DNA of 64,000 nt from Jannaschia seohaensis (GCF_900116765.1 NZ_UETC01000008.1:88008-152007); one strand, 5' to 3'; counted from the stretch's first letter, positions 25,761 through 34,347 are shown. Program-made: numbers and translations. The notes: generated by a model from the letters alone, not told the origin.

Positions 25761-26162
25761 TCAGTCTTGCGCGCTGTCTGCAGTCCAGAGTGCCTGCTGT
25801 TCTTGCCAGTCGGACGGGAACGAACCCATCAGGTCGGCGAGCGTGACATTCGCGGGCTGGCGACCGTCCATGATGGCATCGACGATTGCCGGGGACAGCA
25901 ATGACAGCCGCATCAGCCGCGCCATGTAGGTGAAGGCGATGCCCTCCTTCTCGGCCAACTCCGAAATCGACGAGAACTCGCCCGACTCGAGCATCCGCTT
26001 CCAGCGGAAGGCACGGGCCAGCGCCTTGACCAGCGTGTTGTCCGCCTTGCAGTCTGGCCGGACGCCTTCCGGCAACTGCATCTCCTTCCGCCCGCCGCGC
26101 TTCACGATGCGGAACGGGACATGGAGCGTCACGGTGTCGGGGATCGGAGCCACGCGGGTCAT
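25761..26162 (-). CDS. small helix-turn-helix-like protein downstream of the recombinase
   Basis: 133 residues from the ATG at 26162, which overlaps the recombinase stop (ATGA). The centre (SISELAEKEGIAFTYMARLM, then LSLLSPAIVDAIMDGRQPAN) resembles the ParB/KorB-type helix-turn-helix where a recognition helix is followed by a short helical domain. It probably binds DNA, perhaps as an accessory factor for the recombinase or regulator of this operon. It ends 37 bases before the methyltransferase ATG. Confidence 0.7.
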   Translation of the reverse strand: MTRVAPIPDTVTLHVPFRIVKRGGRKEMQLPEGVRPDCKADNTLVKALARAFRWKRMLESGEFSSISELAEKEGIAFTYMARLMRLSLLSPAIVDAIMDGRQPANVTLADLMGSFPSDWQEQQALWTADSAQD

Positions 26163-27484
26163 GCAGCCGCTCCCATGTCTCCAGCCAGCATCTCGCGCGC
26201 GAGGCCGCCAAGGCCATCGACGCGGAGCCGCACGTTCAGGCCTTCCGTGCCGATGTCCACGCGCTCGACCAGCAATGTCACGATGCGTGCCTGCTCGGCG
26301 GGGAAGAGTTCGTCCCACAGCGGGTCGAGCTGCTGCAGCGCCGCGCGGGCGTCGGCCTCGGAGATGTCGTCGGTGTGGGCGCGTGCCGCCTTCCATGTCC
26401 CGGCCACGATCTCCGGCTGGCGGAACACAGCGCGCAGCTGATCGATGACGGCGGCCTCCATATCCCCTGCTGGCACGCGGCCCACCGGGCACGATCCAGC
26501 GCCGTGTTTCAGCACGGTCTGGCTGACATAGTAGCGGTAGAGCCGGTCGCCCTTGCGGGTATGCGTCGGCGAGAACGCGGCGCCATCGGGCCCGAACAGC
26601 AGCCCCTTCAGCAGCGCGGGCGTGTCGGCGCGTGTGCGGGCCGCGCGTTTCCGGGGGCTCTCCTGCAGGATGGCGTGGACTCGGTCCCACGTCTCGTGGT
26701 CGATGATGGCGTCGTGCTCGCCGGGATAGCTGTCGCCCTTGTGGACCGCCTCGCCGATGTAGGCGCGGTTGCTGAGCATCCGGTAGATGTATTTCTTGTC
26801 GATCCGGTTGCCGCGCGGCGTCCGGAGTCCCCGCGTGCCGACCTCCCGCGCCAGTTCCGTGCAGGATCCGATCTCAAGAAACCGGTCGAAAATCCAGCGC
26901 ACATGCGTTGCGGTTTCTTCGTCGACCTCCAGCTTTCTGTTCTCGACGCGGTAGCCGAAGGGCGGCACCCCACCCATCCACATGCCCTTCTTCCGGCTGG
27001 CAGCGACCTTGTCGCGGATGCGCTCGGCGGTCACCTCGCGTTCGAATTGGGCGAAGCTGAGCAGGATGTTCAGCGTCAGCCGGCCCATGGAGGTGGTGGT
27101 GTTGAAGGATTGAGTCACCGAGACGAACGTCACGCCGTTCCTGTCGAACACCTCGACCAGCTTCGCGAAGTCGGCAAGCGACCGGCTGAGACGGTCGATC
27201 TTGTAGACCACGACCACGTCGACCAGCCCGTCCTCGATGTCCTCCAGCAGCCGCCGCAGACCGGGGCGCTCCAGCGTGGCGCCGGAAATGCCGCCGTCGT
27301 CATACTGATCGCGGACCAGCACCCAGCCCTCGGAGCGTTGGCTGGCGATGTAGGCCTCGCAGGACTCTCGCTGGGCGTGGAGTGAATTGAATTCCTGCTC
27401 CAGCCCTTCCTCGGAGGATTTCCGGGTGTAGACGGCGCAGCGCAGTTTGCGGACGAGCTTCGATTTTTCGGGAGGCTTCGTCAT
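26159..27484 (-). CDS. large serine recombinase (resolvase/invertase family)
   Basis: 441 residues from the ATG at 27484, overlapping the DUF2924 stop. The N-terminal catalytic domain has AVYTRKSSEEG with the nucleophilic Ser at 23 or 24, DDGGISGATLERPGL, VVYKIDRLSRS and LLSFAQFEREVTAERIRDK. A recombinase domain follows (PPFGYRV, FDRFLEIGSCTELAREV, RMLSNRAYIGEAVHKG), then a zinc-ribbon-like stretch with few Cys and a C-terminal helical part. It could integrate or excise the island or a nested element. The DUF2924/recombinase pair is common on alphaproteobacterial prophages and islands. Confidence 0.93.
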   Translation of the reverse strand: MTKPPEKSKLVRKLRCAVYTRKSSEEGLEQEFNSLHAQRESCEAYIASQRSEGWVLVRDQYDDGGISGATLERPGLRRLLEDIEDGLVDVVVVYKIDRLSRSLADFAKLVEVFDRNGVTFVSVTQSFNTTTSMGRLTLNILLSFAQFEREVTAERIRDKVAASRKKGMWMGGVPPFGYRVENRKLEVDEETATHVRWIFDRFLEIGSCTELAREVGTRGLRTPRGNRIDKKYIYRMLSNRAYIGEAVHKGDSYPGEHDAIIDHETWDRVHAILQESPRKRAARTRADTPALLKGLLFGPDGAAFSPTHTRKGDRLYRYYVSQTVLKHGAGSCPVGRVPAGDMEAAVIDQLRAVFRQPEIVAGTWKAARAHTDDISEADARAALQQLDPLWDELFPAEQARIVTLLVERVDIGTEGLNVRLRVDGLGGLAREMLAGDMGAAA

Positions 27485-27936
27485 GTCCGCCTCCTGTGGT
27501 TCTTGAGGCCGAAGAAGACCCACCCGTTCCAGCGGGTGCCGGTGATGGCGCGCGCGATGGCTGACAGCGACTGGTAGGGCCGCCCCTGCCATTCGAAGCC
27601 GTCGGTGGTGACGGTGACGACCTGCTCGACACCCTGCCATTCGCGCAGCAGCCGCGTGCCGGTGATCGGGCGGTCACGGTCGGCGCGCATGCCACGCTTC
27701 TTCCTGTCGCCGCCGTCCAGTTCCTCGCCGAGCCGTTCCAGCCGCCGGATCGTCTCGGGCTTCAACCCGCCATAGGCGAGTTCCTGGATGCGATAGGCCA
27801 GCCGGCTTTCGAGGTAGCGGCGATTGAAGGGTGGCGGTTCGCAGTCGAACAGATCGCGCCACTGCTTTTTCAGGTCAGGCGTCGGCATGGTCTTGAGCGC
27901 GGCGAGGCGCGCGGGGATGGGGTCGGGCTTGTTCAT
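27481..27936 (-). CDS. DUF2924 domain protein
   Basis: 151 residues from the ATG at 27936, preceded by CCGGAGAA. PARLAALKTMPTPDLKKQWRD, RYLESRLAYRIQELAYGGL and PITGTRLLREWQGVE are the DUF2924 pattern. The role is unknown, but the family is nearly always the neighbour of a large serine recombinase. It overlaps the genes on both sides by four bases, so it is part of one tightly coupled unit. Confidence 0.88.
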   Translation of the reverse strand: MNKPDPIPARLAALKTMPTPDLKKQWRDLFDCEPPPFNRRYLESRLAYRIQELAYGGLKPETIRRLERLGEELDGGDRKKRGMRADRDRPITGTRLLREWQGVEQVVTVTTDGFEWQGRPYQSLSAIARAITGTRWNGWVFFGLKNHRRRT

Positions 27937-28157
27937 GCATTTCTCCGGTGAGTTGGAGTTGCATGACGGCATTGGTCGGGCGGATAGTGTAGGCAACGTT
28001 CTCCAGTATCGTCAGATACTTCGCCCACATTCCGCATCCGCAACCGGAGCAGCCCGAGCGCCAGCAGGCCGCACAACTCGGCGCGGCGCTCTACGGGCGT
28101 CATCGCCGAAGGGGCGAGTGGGTTGGGGCGACGAATGGGACCGGGATCGAACATCAT
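27933..28157 (-). CDS. small island protein, first gene of the recombinase/RM operon
   Basis: 74 residues from the ATG at 28157. The centre is TPVERRAELCGLLALGLLRLRMRN, one amphipathic helix. I recall similar small ORFs before DUF2924 genes but know no named family. The four-base overlap of its stop with the DUF2924 start argues that it is real and sets the operon 5' end. An in-frame extension to 28253 lies across the palindromic operator region and is less likely. Confidence 0.6.
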   Translation of the reverse strand: MMFDPGPIRRPNPLAPSAMTPVERRAELCGLLALGLLRLRMRNVGEVSDDTGERCLHYPPDQCRHATPTHRRNA

Positions 28158-28201
28158 GATCCATCGGTGCCGGATTGCGCCGGTATCCGCGACCTCGGAA
28201 C

Positions 28202-28239
28202 GGGTCACCCCGGACCCGGCCGGAAAGGGTGAACCCCTT
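28202..28239. promoter_or_regulatory. GGGTCACCC motif and AAGGGT/ACCCCTT imperfect palindrome
   Basis: In the 167-base divergent gap between the recombinase/RM operon and the 236-residue gene. GGGTCACCC (28202-28210) and AAGGGTGAACCCCTT (28225-28239) closely resemble the palindrome at 29897-29911 upstream of the primase gene, so they could be sites for one island regulator. Confidence 0.45.
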
Positions 28240-28255
28240 CGGTGTTGCAACACCG
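28240..28255. promoter_or_regulatory. perfect 16-bp palindrome in the divergent promoter region
   Basis: CGGTGTTGCAACACCG is its own reverse complement. It lies between two divergent operons, 83 bases from one start and 70 from the other, the position of an operator for a dimeric repressor. The regulator is not identified. Confidence 0.55.
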
Positions 28256-28324
28256 TAGTGGGTTGAGGGGTCAGGGAGTTCCCATTATGTTCGACCTGTC
28301 CCCAATCGATTCACGAGGCCGCCC

Positions 28325-29035
28325 ATGTCGCTGCAGACGCTCGACCGTACCCAATGGAGTTATGCAGAGGCGCTGGCCCATGTGCAGAACGTGACGGTCG
28401 CGCGGCGCGCGGTTGAGGCGGCCAAGCTGCCACCCAAGCCTGTGCCGGAATACCAGACCTGGAACCCGCCGCAGGACCCCAAAGTGACCTGGAAGGCGGA
28501 GGCGGAGACCGAGTTGCTCGTCGCGCTGCGAGACGGGGACCTTCTGGCGCAGGGGCGTTTCACCGAGGAGCGAACCCATGGCTGGGGCAACGGCGGCAGT
28601 AGTAGCGGCTTTGGTCTGCATTCGGGCTACCACACTAGCATCCGCCCGGAGCAGTGGCGCGAGGGCAAGTGTTCCTTCGGGCGACTGACCGCGCGGGATT
28701 GGGAATTCATCGACATCCGCGTGCCGCGCTTTCTCGTGAAGGCGATCTGGCCGGATTACGTGCCCGCGGTCCGTCCGGCGGCGGGCACGGACACGGTGCC
28801 CTACACGACGCCCTATCTCGAGCTGATGCAGGCGGCGATTGCGAAGTTCGGAATCACGCCCGAGGACCAGGGCAAGAAGGACTGCCTCGTCGACTGGTTC
28901 CTCGAACAGCAGATCGAGGGCGAGCCGGTGTCCAACAAGCTTGCCGACGCCATGGCAACGTTGATCCGGCTGCCCTCGGCACAGCGTGGTGGAGCGAAGC
29001 GGGTTCTGGGGCCAGACCTGCGCCAGACGGCGTGA
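28325..29035 (+). CDS. hypothetical island protein
   Basis: 236 residues, soluble, no recognised domain. It contains a Gly/Ser patch (GWGNGGSSSGFGLHSGYHTS) in the middle and aromatic-rich ARDWEFIDIRVPRFLVKAIWP. The C-terminal third has LELMQAAIAKFGITPEDQGK. First rightward gene after the palindromic region, 72 bases before the parD start. Proteins of this kind sit beside recombinase/DUF2924 modules, but I cannot assign a function. Confidence 0.65.
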   Translation: MSLQTLDRTQWSYAEALAHVQNVTVARRAVEAAKLPPKPVPEYQTWNPPQDPKVTWKAEAETELLVALRDGDLLAQGRFTEERTHGWGNGGSSSGFGLHSGYHTSIRPEQWREGKCSFGRLTARDWEFIDIRVPRFLVKAIWPDYVPAVRPAAGTDTVPYTTPYLELMQAAIAKFGITPEDQGKKDCLVDWFLEQQIEGEPVSNKLADAMATLIRLPSAQRGGAKRVLGPDLRQTA

Positions 29036-29107
29036 CGCGTGGCATCGCCGGATGTCGACACGCGGGCAGCGTTGGCATATATTGCCAATGCGCAAATGGA
29101 GATGCCG

Positions 29108-29365
29108 ATGCCGACCCGCAATGTCGTCCTGACCGACAGCCAGACCGACCTGATCGACCGGCTGATTGCCGACGGTCGCTACCAGAATGCATCGGAGGCG
29201 CTGCGGGCCGGGCTGCGCCTGCTGGAGCGCGAGGAAGCGGAGATGACCGCATTGCGCGACCGGCTCGCCGCGGGGCTGGAGGAGGCGCGTTCGGGTGCGC
29301 TCGCCGAGGGCACCGGTGAGGACGCGATCCGCAGGGCCTTTGCCGCCGCGCGCACTGCGTCCTGA
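29108..29365 (+). CDS. parD: ParD-type antitoxin
   Basis: 85 residues from the ATG at 29108, with GGAG six bases upstream; earlier in-frame ATGs exist at 29096 and 29102. RNVVLTDSQTDLIDRLIADG and YQNASEALRAGLRLLERE form the ribbon-helix-helix of CC2985/ParD antitoxins. The C-terminus would wrap the toxin. It overlaps parE by one base (TGATG), a normal TA coupling. It should bind its own promoter, although that region lies within the end of the preceding gene. Confidence 0.92.
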   Translation: MPTRNVVLTDSQTDLIDRLIADGRYQNASEALRAGLRLLEREEAEMTALRDRLAAGLEEARSGALAEGTGEDAIRRAFAAARTAS

Positions 29366-29709
29366 TGCCGAAGCCCTGGCGGCTGACGCGGCAGGCGGAA
29401 CGCTCGCTCGTGGAGATCGCGCGCTGGACGCTGGAGACCTTCCGGCCGCGCCAGGCCGAGGCCTACGAGGCGGACCTCATCGCCCGCTGCGCTGCCATCG
29501 CCGCGGGTGAGGCACCGTCGCAGGACTGCCGCCGCCTGATCGATCCCGACCTACCGGAGGATCTGCGCTTCACGCGGGCGGGCCAGCATTTCATCGTGTT
29601 CGCCGAGATGCCGGACCATGTGATCGTCGTCGACGTGCTCCACAGCCGCTCGGACATGCCGCGCCGGCTGGCGGCCTTGGGTCCGCGGAAGGATCCCGAA
29701 CAACACTGA
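29365..29709 (+). CDS. parE: ParE/RelE-superfamily toxin
   Basis: 114 residues. WRLTRQAERSLVEIARWTLETF, CRRLIDPDLPEDLRFTRAGQH and VDVLHSRSDMPRRLAAL match ParE, which poisons DNA gyrase in characterised members. It has full family length. With parD it would stabilise the island by post-segregational killing. Confidence 0.92.
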   Translation: MPKPWRLTRQAERSLVEIARWTLETFRPRQAEAYEADLIARCAAIAAGEAPSQDCRRLIDPDLPEDLRFTRAGQHFIVFAEMPDHVIVVDVLHSRSDMPRRLAALGPRKDPEQH

Positions 29710-30109
29710 CACCGGGCAACTCCGAGGGGTGAGCCCACGGCGTCGGCACCCTGATCGAGGGTTGAACCGTTCACCCCGTTCGCGTGGACGAGGGGCCACC
29801 CCTCTGATCGGCCGCGACCGCTGAGGGCGCTCCACAGGGGTCGTTGGGCCCGTTGGGGTCCACCCATTAACTGACTTTATTTCAATGCCTTGCCGGAAGG
29901 GGTCACCCCTTTCCGCTGAGGCTTCGCGTGACCGGGCGGACCGGTTCCGACGTCGCGAAAGTGGCCCTAAGGGCGGCAGAACCGGGGGCAACAACGCCCT
30001 AATCCGGTTCCCCAGCCCCCGTGTCCGCTCGTCTCCGCCACCTCCTGCGCCCTGCCGCCTCGGCCCTCCGGCCGACCGGTCGGGATGCGGCCGTTCCGGG
30101 GGGGCGGCG
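29710..30109. other. 400-base non-coding region before the primase-like gene
   Basis: No supportable gene. It is rich in GGGGTGA/TCACCCC words and contains the palindrome at 29895-29914. It could be a control or replication region of the island module. Confidence 0.45.
29895..29914. promoter_or_regulatory. AAGGGGT-C-ACCCCTT palindrome upstream of the primase-like gene
   Basis: Perfect 7-bp arms around one base, embedded in GGAA...TTTCC. It shares GGGTCACCC with 28202-28210. About 200 bases before the gene start; candidate operator or initiator-binding site. Confidence 0.5.
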
Positions 30110-33100
30110 ATGAGCGGGCGGGACTGGCGGGCCTTCGATGCCGAATTGCGCGCGCGGGTGCCGGAGCTCGCGGTGGAGCTTCTGGGCAAGCCGACCTTCC
30201 GCGCTGGCCAGGAATGGCGCTGGGGCCGCAAGGGCAGCCTCTCGGTCGTCGTCGGCGGCGCGCGGGCGGGGATGTGGTTCGACCACGAGGAAGGCCGGGG
30301 CGGCTGGTTCTCCGACCTTGTCGGCCGCGACCTTGGCATGGCCCGGGAGGACGCGACCGACTGGATTGCCGACCGGATTGGCATGGGCGCTCGTCACCGC
30401 CCGGTGCGCCAGCGCCCGGCACGACGGACCAAGCCGGCGAACGATGCGGGTGAGCCGCATTCGGCACCGGTCACGGCAAACCCAGAAACCAGTCCTGACG
30501 ACCATGCCGCGCCTGCGCCAACCCGGACGGATGACGCCGCCGCGCGTGCCACCCGGATCTGGGCCGCCGCGCGTCCTGCCCCGGAGGACCATCCCTATCT
30601 GGTCGCCAAGCAGACAGCGCCGCTCGCCCTGCGCATGGACGCGAGGCACCGCCTGGTCGTGCCGCTGCAGGACATCGACGGCCGGATCCACAGTCTCGAG
30701 ACGATCGCGCCCGACGGGGCAAAGCGCTACCTCGCCGGTGGGGCCAAGAAGGGTCACTTCGCGTTGGTGGGCTTCGACCCCGCGCCACTCGCGGAGCCCG
30801 CAGGCCCCGTCCTGATCTGCGAGGGTTGGGCGACCGGCGCGAGCCTGCACATCGCCACGGGCCATACCGTGATCGCGGCGATGGACGCGGGCAACCTGAT
30901 GCCGGTGGCCGAGGCGCTGCGGGCGCGCTTTCCGGCGGCCGACCTCGTCCTCGTCGCCGACAACGACGCGAAGCCCGACCGCGACAGCAATCCCGGCGTC
31001 GAGGCCGCCCGCAAGGTCGCGCTCGCGGTCGACGGCCGTCTGGCGGTGCCGGAGAGCCCCGGCGACGCCAACGATCTGTTCTGCGCCGAGGGGCCGGAGG
31101 CCGTTGCCGCGCTCGTCGCCGGTGCGGCCCGGATCCCGCCGCCACCGCCAACCTATCCCGCGCCGACCCTCTCGCCCGACGAGGCCCGCGCGAGCCTGGC
31201 CGACGCCATCGCCCGCTTCATGGCCGCGATCCCGGACTACTGGGCCGCCGTCGAGGCGGCGCAGGAGGAGGCCAAAAGTACAGACGCCAATCGCGATCCG
31301 CTGGACTTCAACATCGTGGCGCGGGCGGCGCTGCCGCCGCTGCTCGGCCTGCCGGTCGATGTGGGTCTCGGCAAGACCTCGAGCGCGCGGGCTGCCATCG
31401 CCGAGTTGATCGGCTCGGGCGGGCTCGGCAACCGCAAGGTCGTCTATGCCGTCCCGCGCCACGATCTTGGCGCTGAACAGGTCACGGCCTTCGAGGCGTT
31501 GGGTCTGAGTGCCATGCTCTGGAAGGGCCGCACCGCGCCCGATCCTACCGACGACAATCCCGACCGGCTCATGTGTCTCGACACGGAGGCCACCTTCGAC
31601 GCGCTGGAGATCGAGCACCCGGTCGAACAGAGCTGCTGCAAGGTGAAGAACGGGGCGGAGCTGCTTCTCTGCCCCTGGTTCCACGACTGCGGCTACCAGC
31701 GCCAGAAGCCGCTGGCGCAGGCGGCGCAGGTCATCGTCTGCGCCCATGACAGCCTCTTCCACATGAAGCCGCAGGCCATCGGCGAGGTTGGGCTCCTCGT
31801 CATCGACGAGGCCTTCTGGCAGTCCGGGCTGCGCGGTCTCGACGGCAAGGCGACGCTGACACAGGATGGGCTGGAGCCCGGCCGCACATCGCTCACCTGC
31901 TACACCGGCAAGGGGAAGATGGATGTCAGCGCCACGGCCGACCTGATCGCGGCCCGCGAGCGGCTGTGCAAGGCGCTGCGGGTCACGGAGCCGGGTCCGC
32001 TGCGCCTCGGGCTGCTGGAGGCCGTCGGCCTCACCCCGGAGGACTGCCGCCATGCCGCGACGCTCGAGCGCCGCCGGATGCGCGACGCGGGCCTCCGTCC
32101 CGGCATGTCGCCGGTGGAGCGGCGCAAGCGCATCGAGGCTGTCCTGCCGCCAGCAGGCGAGCCATGGGCGCCGCCAGGTCGTTGCGCCACGCTCTGGCTG
32201 ATCCTCGCCGAGGCGCTGGAGAACGGCCACGACGCCGCCGGCGCCGAGCTCGTGCACGACATGACCGAGGCCGGTTCGGTCCGCGCCCTCCGCCTGCGCT
32301 GGCGCAGCCAGATGCGGACCGGCTGGGCGGCGCAGGCGCCGATCCTGCATCTCGACGCGACGCTGCGGCCGGAACTCGTCCAGACCTACCTGCCGCGGAT
32401 CGACATCGGCACGCCTGTCGCCGCGCGCCAGCCACATGTCCGCGTCCGCCAGGTGACCGGCAGCCCGACCTCGGCCCGCGCCATGACGCCCTCGGCCGCC
32501 GATGCGCCCGAGCGGGACCGCAAGGCTGCCGCGATCCGGCTGCGCGACCTCCGCGCCTGGATCGACCTCCGGGCCCGGCAATGCCATCGCCCCGGCCAGG
32601 CCATCGATCTCCTGGTGGTGGGCCAGAAGGCCGCCGTCGATGCGCTCAGGTCGGCCGGGCTGCCGCCCCGGGTCGAGGCGGTGCATTTCAACGCCCTGAG
32701 CGGGCTCGACCGCTGGGGCGGGATCGGCGGCATGGTGGTCCTCGGCCGCACGCTGCCCGCGCCCCGCACGGTCGAACTGATCGCCACGGCGCTGACCGGC
32801 CGCGTGCCAGCGCCGAACCCGGAGGACGCGGGCTGGTGGTATCCGATGGTCGAACGCCGTGTCCGGCTCGCGGACGACCGGACCGCGCCGCTGGCGATGG
32901 AGGAACACGCCGATCCGATCGCCGAGGCCGTGCGCTGGTGCATCTGCGAGGGCGAGCTCATCCAGGCGATGGGCCGCGGGCGCGGGGTCAACCGCAGCGC
33001 CGCCACGCCGCTCGAGATCGACCTGCTCACGGACGTGGTCCTGCCGGTGACTGTCGATGCGCTGCTGCCGTGGGCCGACCTCCGCCCGACCCGGCGCGAC

Positions 33101-33604
33101 CTGATGGCGCTGACCGGCATCGTGCTCGAGAACGCCGCCGACATGGCCGCCTGCTTTCCAGAGCTCTGGCCGACCCGCGAGGCCGCGAAGAAGGACGGCC
33201 AGAGGAAGGGGACAAATGACTATTATAGAGACCTCTATAATAGCAGAATGTCCCCATCCTCCCCGGAGGTGACCTATCGCCCGGAGGGGGCCGGCCATCG
33301 TCTCCGGTCCGCCCGCGTCGATCTCTCCCGCATCCCCGATCCGGAAGCCTGGCTCACCAACCGCCTCGGGCCGCTCGCCAGCTTCGAGATGCGGCACGTC
33401 GCAGGCGCCGACGCCAGCGTGCCGGATCCCGCCGACGTCGCGCGGCTCGACGCTCTCGCATCCCGCCTGACCGCCAGCATGCAGGCCGTGCTCGCCGCGC
33501 GCCGTGCTGCGCTCGACGCGCTGTCCGCCCAGCTGGACGCCGCGAAACCCGACGCTCCATGGCCATCCGTTCACCCCGAACCCACAGAGGAGATAGACGC
33601 ATGA
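30110..33604 (+). CDS. Toprim-domain primase/helicase-like protein of the island
   Basis: 1164 residues from the ATG at 30110. An N-terminal region with WFDHEEGRGGWFSDLV and a Toprim-like domain (VLICEGWATGASLHIATGH near 237, ADLVLVADNDAK near 280) resemble plasmid/ICE primases. The second half has a Walker A-like DVGLGKTSS (about 416), a Cys cluster (SCCKVKNGAELLLCPWFHDC) and LLVIDEAFW (about 563), so a helicase module is likely. Near residue 1035 an AT-rich, perfectly palindromic stretch (33208-33255) encodes GTNDYYRDLYNSRMSP. It is the largest gene of the recombinase-ParDE module and presumably replicates or primes the element. It overlaps the next gene (ATGA). Confidence 0.8.
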   Translation: MSGRDWRAFDAELRARVPELAVELLGKPTFRAGQEWRWGRKGSLSVVVGGARAGMWFDHEEGRGGWFSDLVGRDLGMAREDATDWIADRIGMGARHRPVRQRPARRTKPANDAGEPHSAPVTANPETSPDDHAAPAPTRTDDAAARATRIWAAARPAPEDHPYLVAKQTAPLALRMDARHRLVVPLQDIDGRIHSLETIAPDGAKRYLAGGAKKGHFALVGFDPAPLAEPAGPVLICEGWATGASLHIATGHTVIAAMDAGNLMPVAEALRARFPAADLVLVADNDAKPDRDSNPGVEAARKVALAVDGRLAVPESPGDANDLFCAEGPEAVAALVAGAARIPPPPPTYPAPTLSPDEARASLADAIARFMAAIPDYWAAVEAAQEEAKSTDANRDPLDFNIVARAALPPLLGLPVDVGLGKTSSARAAIAELIGSGGLGNRKVVYAVPRHDLGAEQVTAFEALGLSAMLWKGRTAPDPTDDNPDRLMCLDTEATFDALEIEHPVEQSCCKVKNGAELLLCPWFHDCGYQRQKPLAQAAQVIVCAHDSLFHMKPQAIGEVGLLVIDEAFWQSGLRGLDGKATLTQDGLEPGRTSLTCYTGKGKMDVSATADLIAARERLCKALRVTEPGPLRLGLLEAVGLTPEDCRHAATLERRRMRDAGLRPGMSPVERRKRIEAVLPPAGEPWAPPGRCATLWLILAEALENGHDAAGAELVHDMTEAGSVRALRLRWRSQMRTGWAAQAPILHLDATLRPELVQTYLPRIDIGTPVAARQPHVRVRQVTGSPTSARAMTPSAADAPERDRKAAAIRLRDLRAWIDLRARQCHRPGQAIDLLVVGQKAAVDALRSAGLPPRVEAVHFNALSGLDRWGGIGGMVVLGRTLPAPRTVELIATALTGRVPAPNPEDAGWWYPMVERRVRLADDRTAPLAMEEHADPIAEAVRWCICEGELIQAMGRGRGVNRSAATPLEIDLLTDVVLPVTVDALLPWADLRPTRRDLMALTGIVLENAADMAACFPELWPTREAAKKDGQRKGTNDYYRDLYNSRMSPSSPEVTYRPEGAGHRLRSARVDLSRIPDPEAWLTNRLGPLASFEMRHVAGADASVPDPADVARLDALASRLTASMQAVLAARRAALDALSAQLDAAKPDAPWPSVHPEPTEEIDA
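33208..33255. repeat. AT-rich inverted repeat in frame inside the primase-like gene
   Basis: GGGGACA, five unpaired bases, CTATTATAGAG, a two-base loop AC, CTCTATAATAG, five bases, TGTCCCC. Both arms are perfect reverse complements. The 22 bases of the inner arms contain only six G/C, in a gene that is otherwise strongly GC-rich. It keeps the reading frame. Confidence 0.85.
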
Positions 33605-34128
33605 TGTTCGACAGGATGCGTGTCTATGACGCCGGCCGCTTCCACGACACGGAACTGCCCGACTGGTATCGCGAGGCCCAAAGCCTCAGCCAGACGGAGC
33701 GCATCGATTGGCATTGTGCCCTCGAGCGTGTGCTCGATTGCGAATACACGCTGCTGACGGAGGACTGCACGGCCAGCACCGGCCTCGAAATCCGCTTCTG
33801 GCCGAGCGAGATGAACGGCATCCTCGTTCTGATCGAGGACCCCCTCGGGCTCGTCGAGCAGGTCGTCATCCTGAACCCGGCCGACTGGCTTCCATTCCTC
33901 TCGAGATACCTCGCACCCCTGATCGCAACCTCGACGCAGAGCGCCGTGCTGCAGATGCAGGGCAAGATCGCCAACACCCTGATCGCCTGGGCGCGCCACG
34001 GCGAAGGCAGCCATGTCGATCGCGAGACTGGCCTCAGCCGGATCGACCTCGACAACGACCGGGATCGTCGCCGGGCCGAACAGGTCCGTCAGGCCATGGC
34101 GAAAGGCGGCAAGGGGCCCGGCGCATGA
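33601..34128 (+). CDS. hypothetical protein coupled to the primase-like gene
   Basis: 175 residues from the ATG at 33601, overlapping the preceding stop. Soluble and acidic. It contains CEYTLLTEDCTASTGLEIRF, GILVLIEDPLGLVEQVVIL and a helical C-terminus (RRRAEQVRQAMAKGGK). No family recognised. Its tight coupling to the primase and the next gene implies a shared role. Confidence 0.7.
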   Translation: MMFDRMRVYDAGRFHDTELPDWYREAQSLSQTERIDWHCALERVLDCEYTLLTEDCTASTGLEIRFWPSEMNGILVLIEDPLGLVEQVVILNPADWLPFLSRYLAPLIATSTQSAVLQMQGKIANTLIAWARHGEGSHVDRETGLSRIDLDNDRDRRRAEQVRQAMAKGGKGPGA

Positions 34129-34334
34129 GCGGGATGCGGTTCATGCCGAAAGGCTACGGCGGCGAGCGGCGCGATCCGGACCGCGTGAAGCGCGACGGCT
34201 GGCGCGATCAGGGTGTACTGGCCGTCTCTGTCGACGACGAGCGCCTCAGCTGGCCCGAGAAGGAACTGGTCCGGCAGCTCGGGGATAGGCTCTATGGCCC
34301 TCGGCCTGGAGAGCCCAACGCCCCCGACCCGTGA
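34125..34334 (+). CDS. small basic island protein
   Basis: 69 residues from the ATG at 34125, again overlapping the preceding stop (ATGA). Basic N-terminus (MRFMPKGYGGERRDPDRVKR) and LSWPEKELVRQLGDRLYG. No family recognised. A GC-rich hairpin follows at 34348. Confidence 0.65.
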   Translation: MSGMRFMPKGYGGERRDPDRVKRDGWRDQGVLAVSVDDERLSWPEKELVRQLGDRLYGPRPGEPNAPDP

Positions 34335-34347
34335 CCGGCTTCCCGGT

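Noticed and set aside
29999..33574. A 1191-codon open frame on the minus strand opposite the primase-like gene
   Set aside because: It is the GC-rich mirror of a gene with Toprim and Walker motifs. It has no recognisable domains and is rich in Arg, Gly, Ala and Pro.
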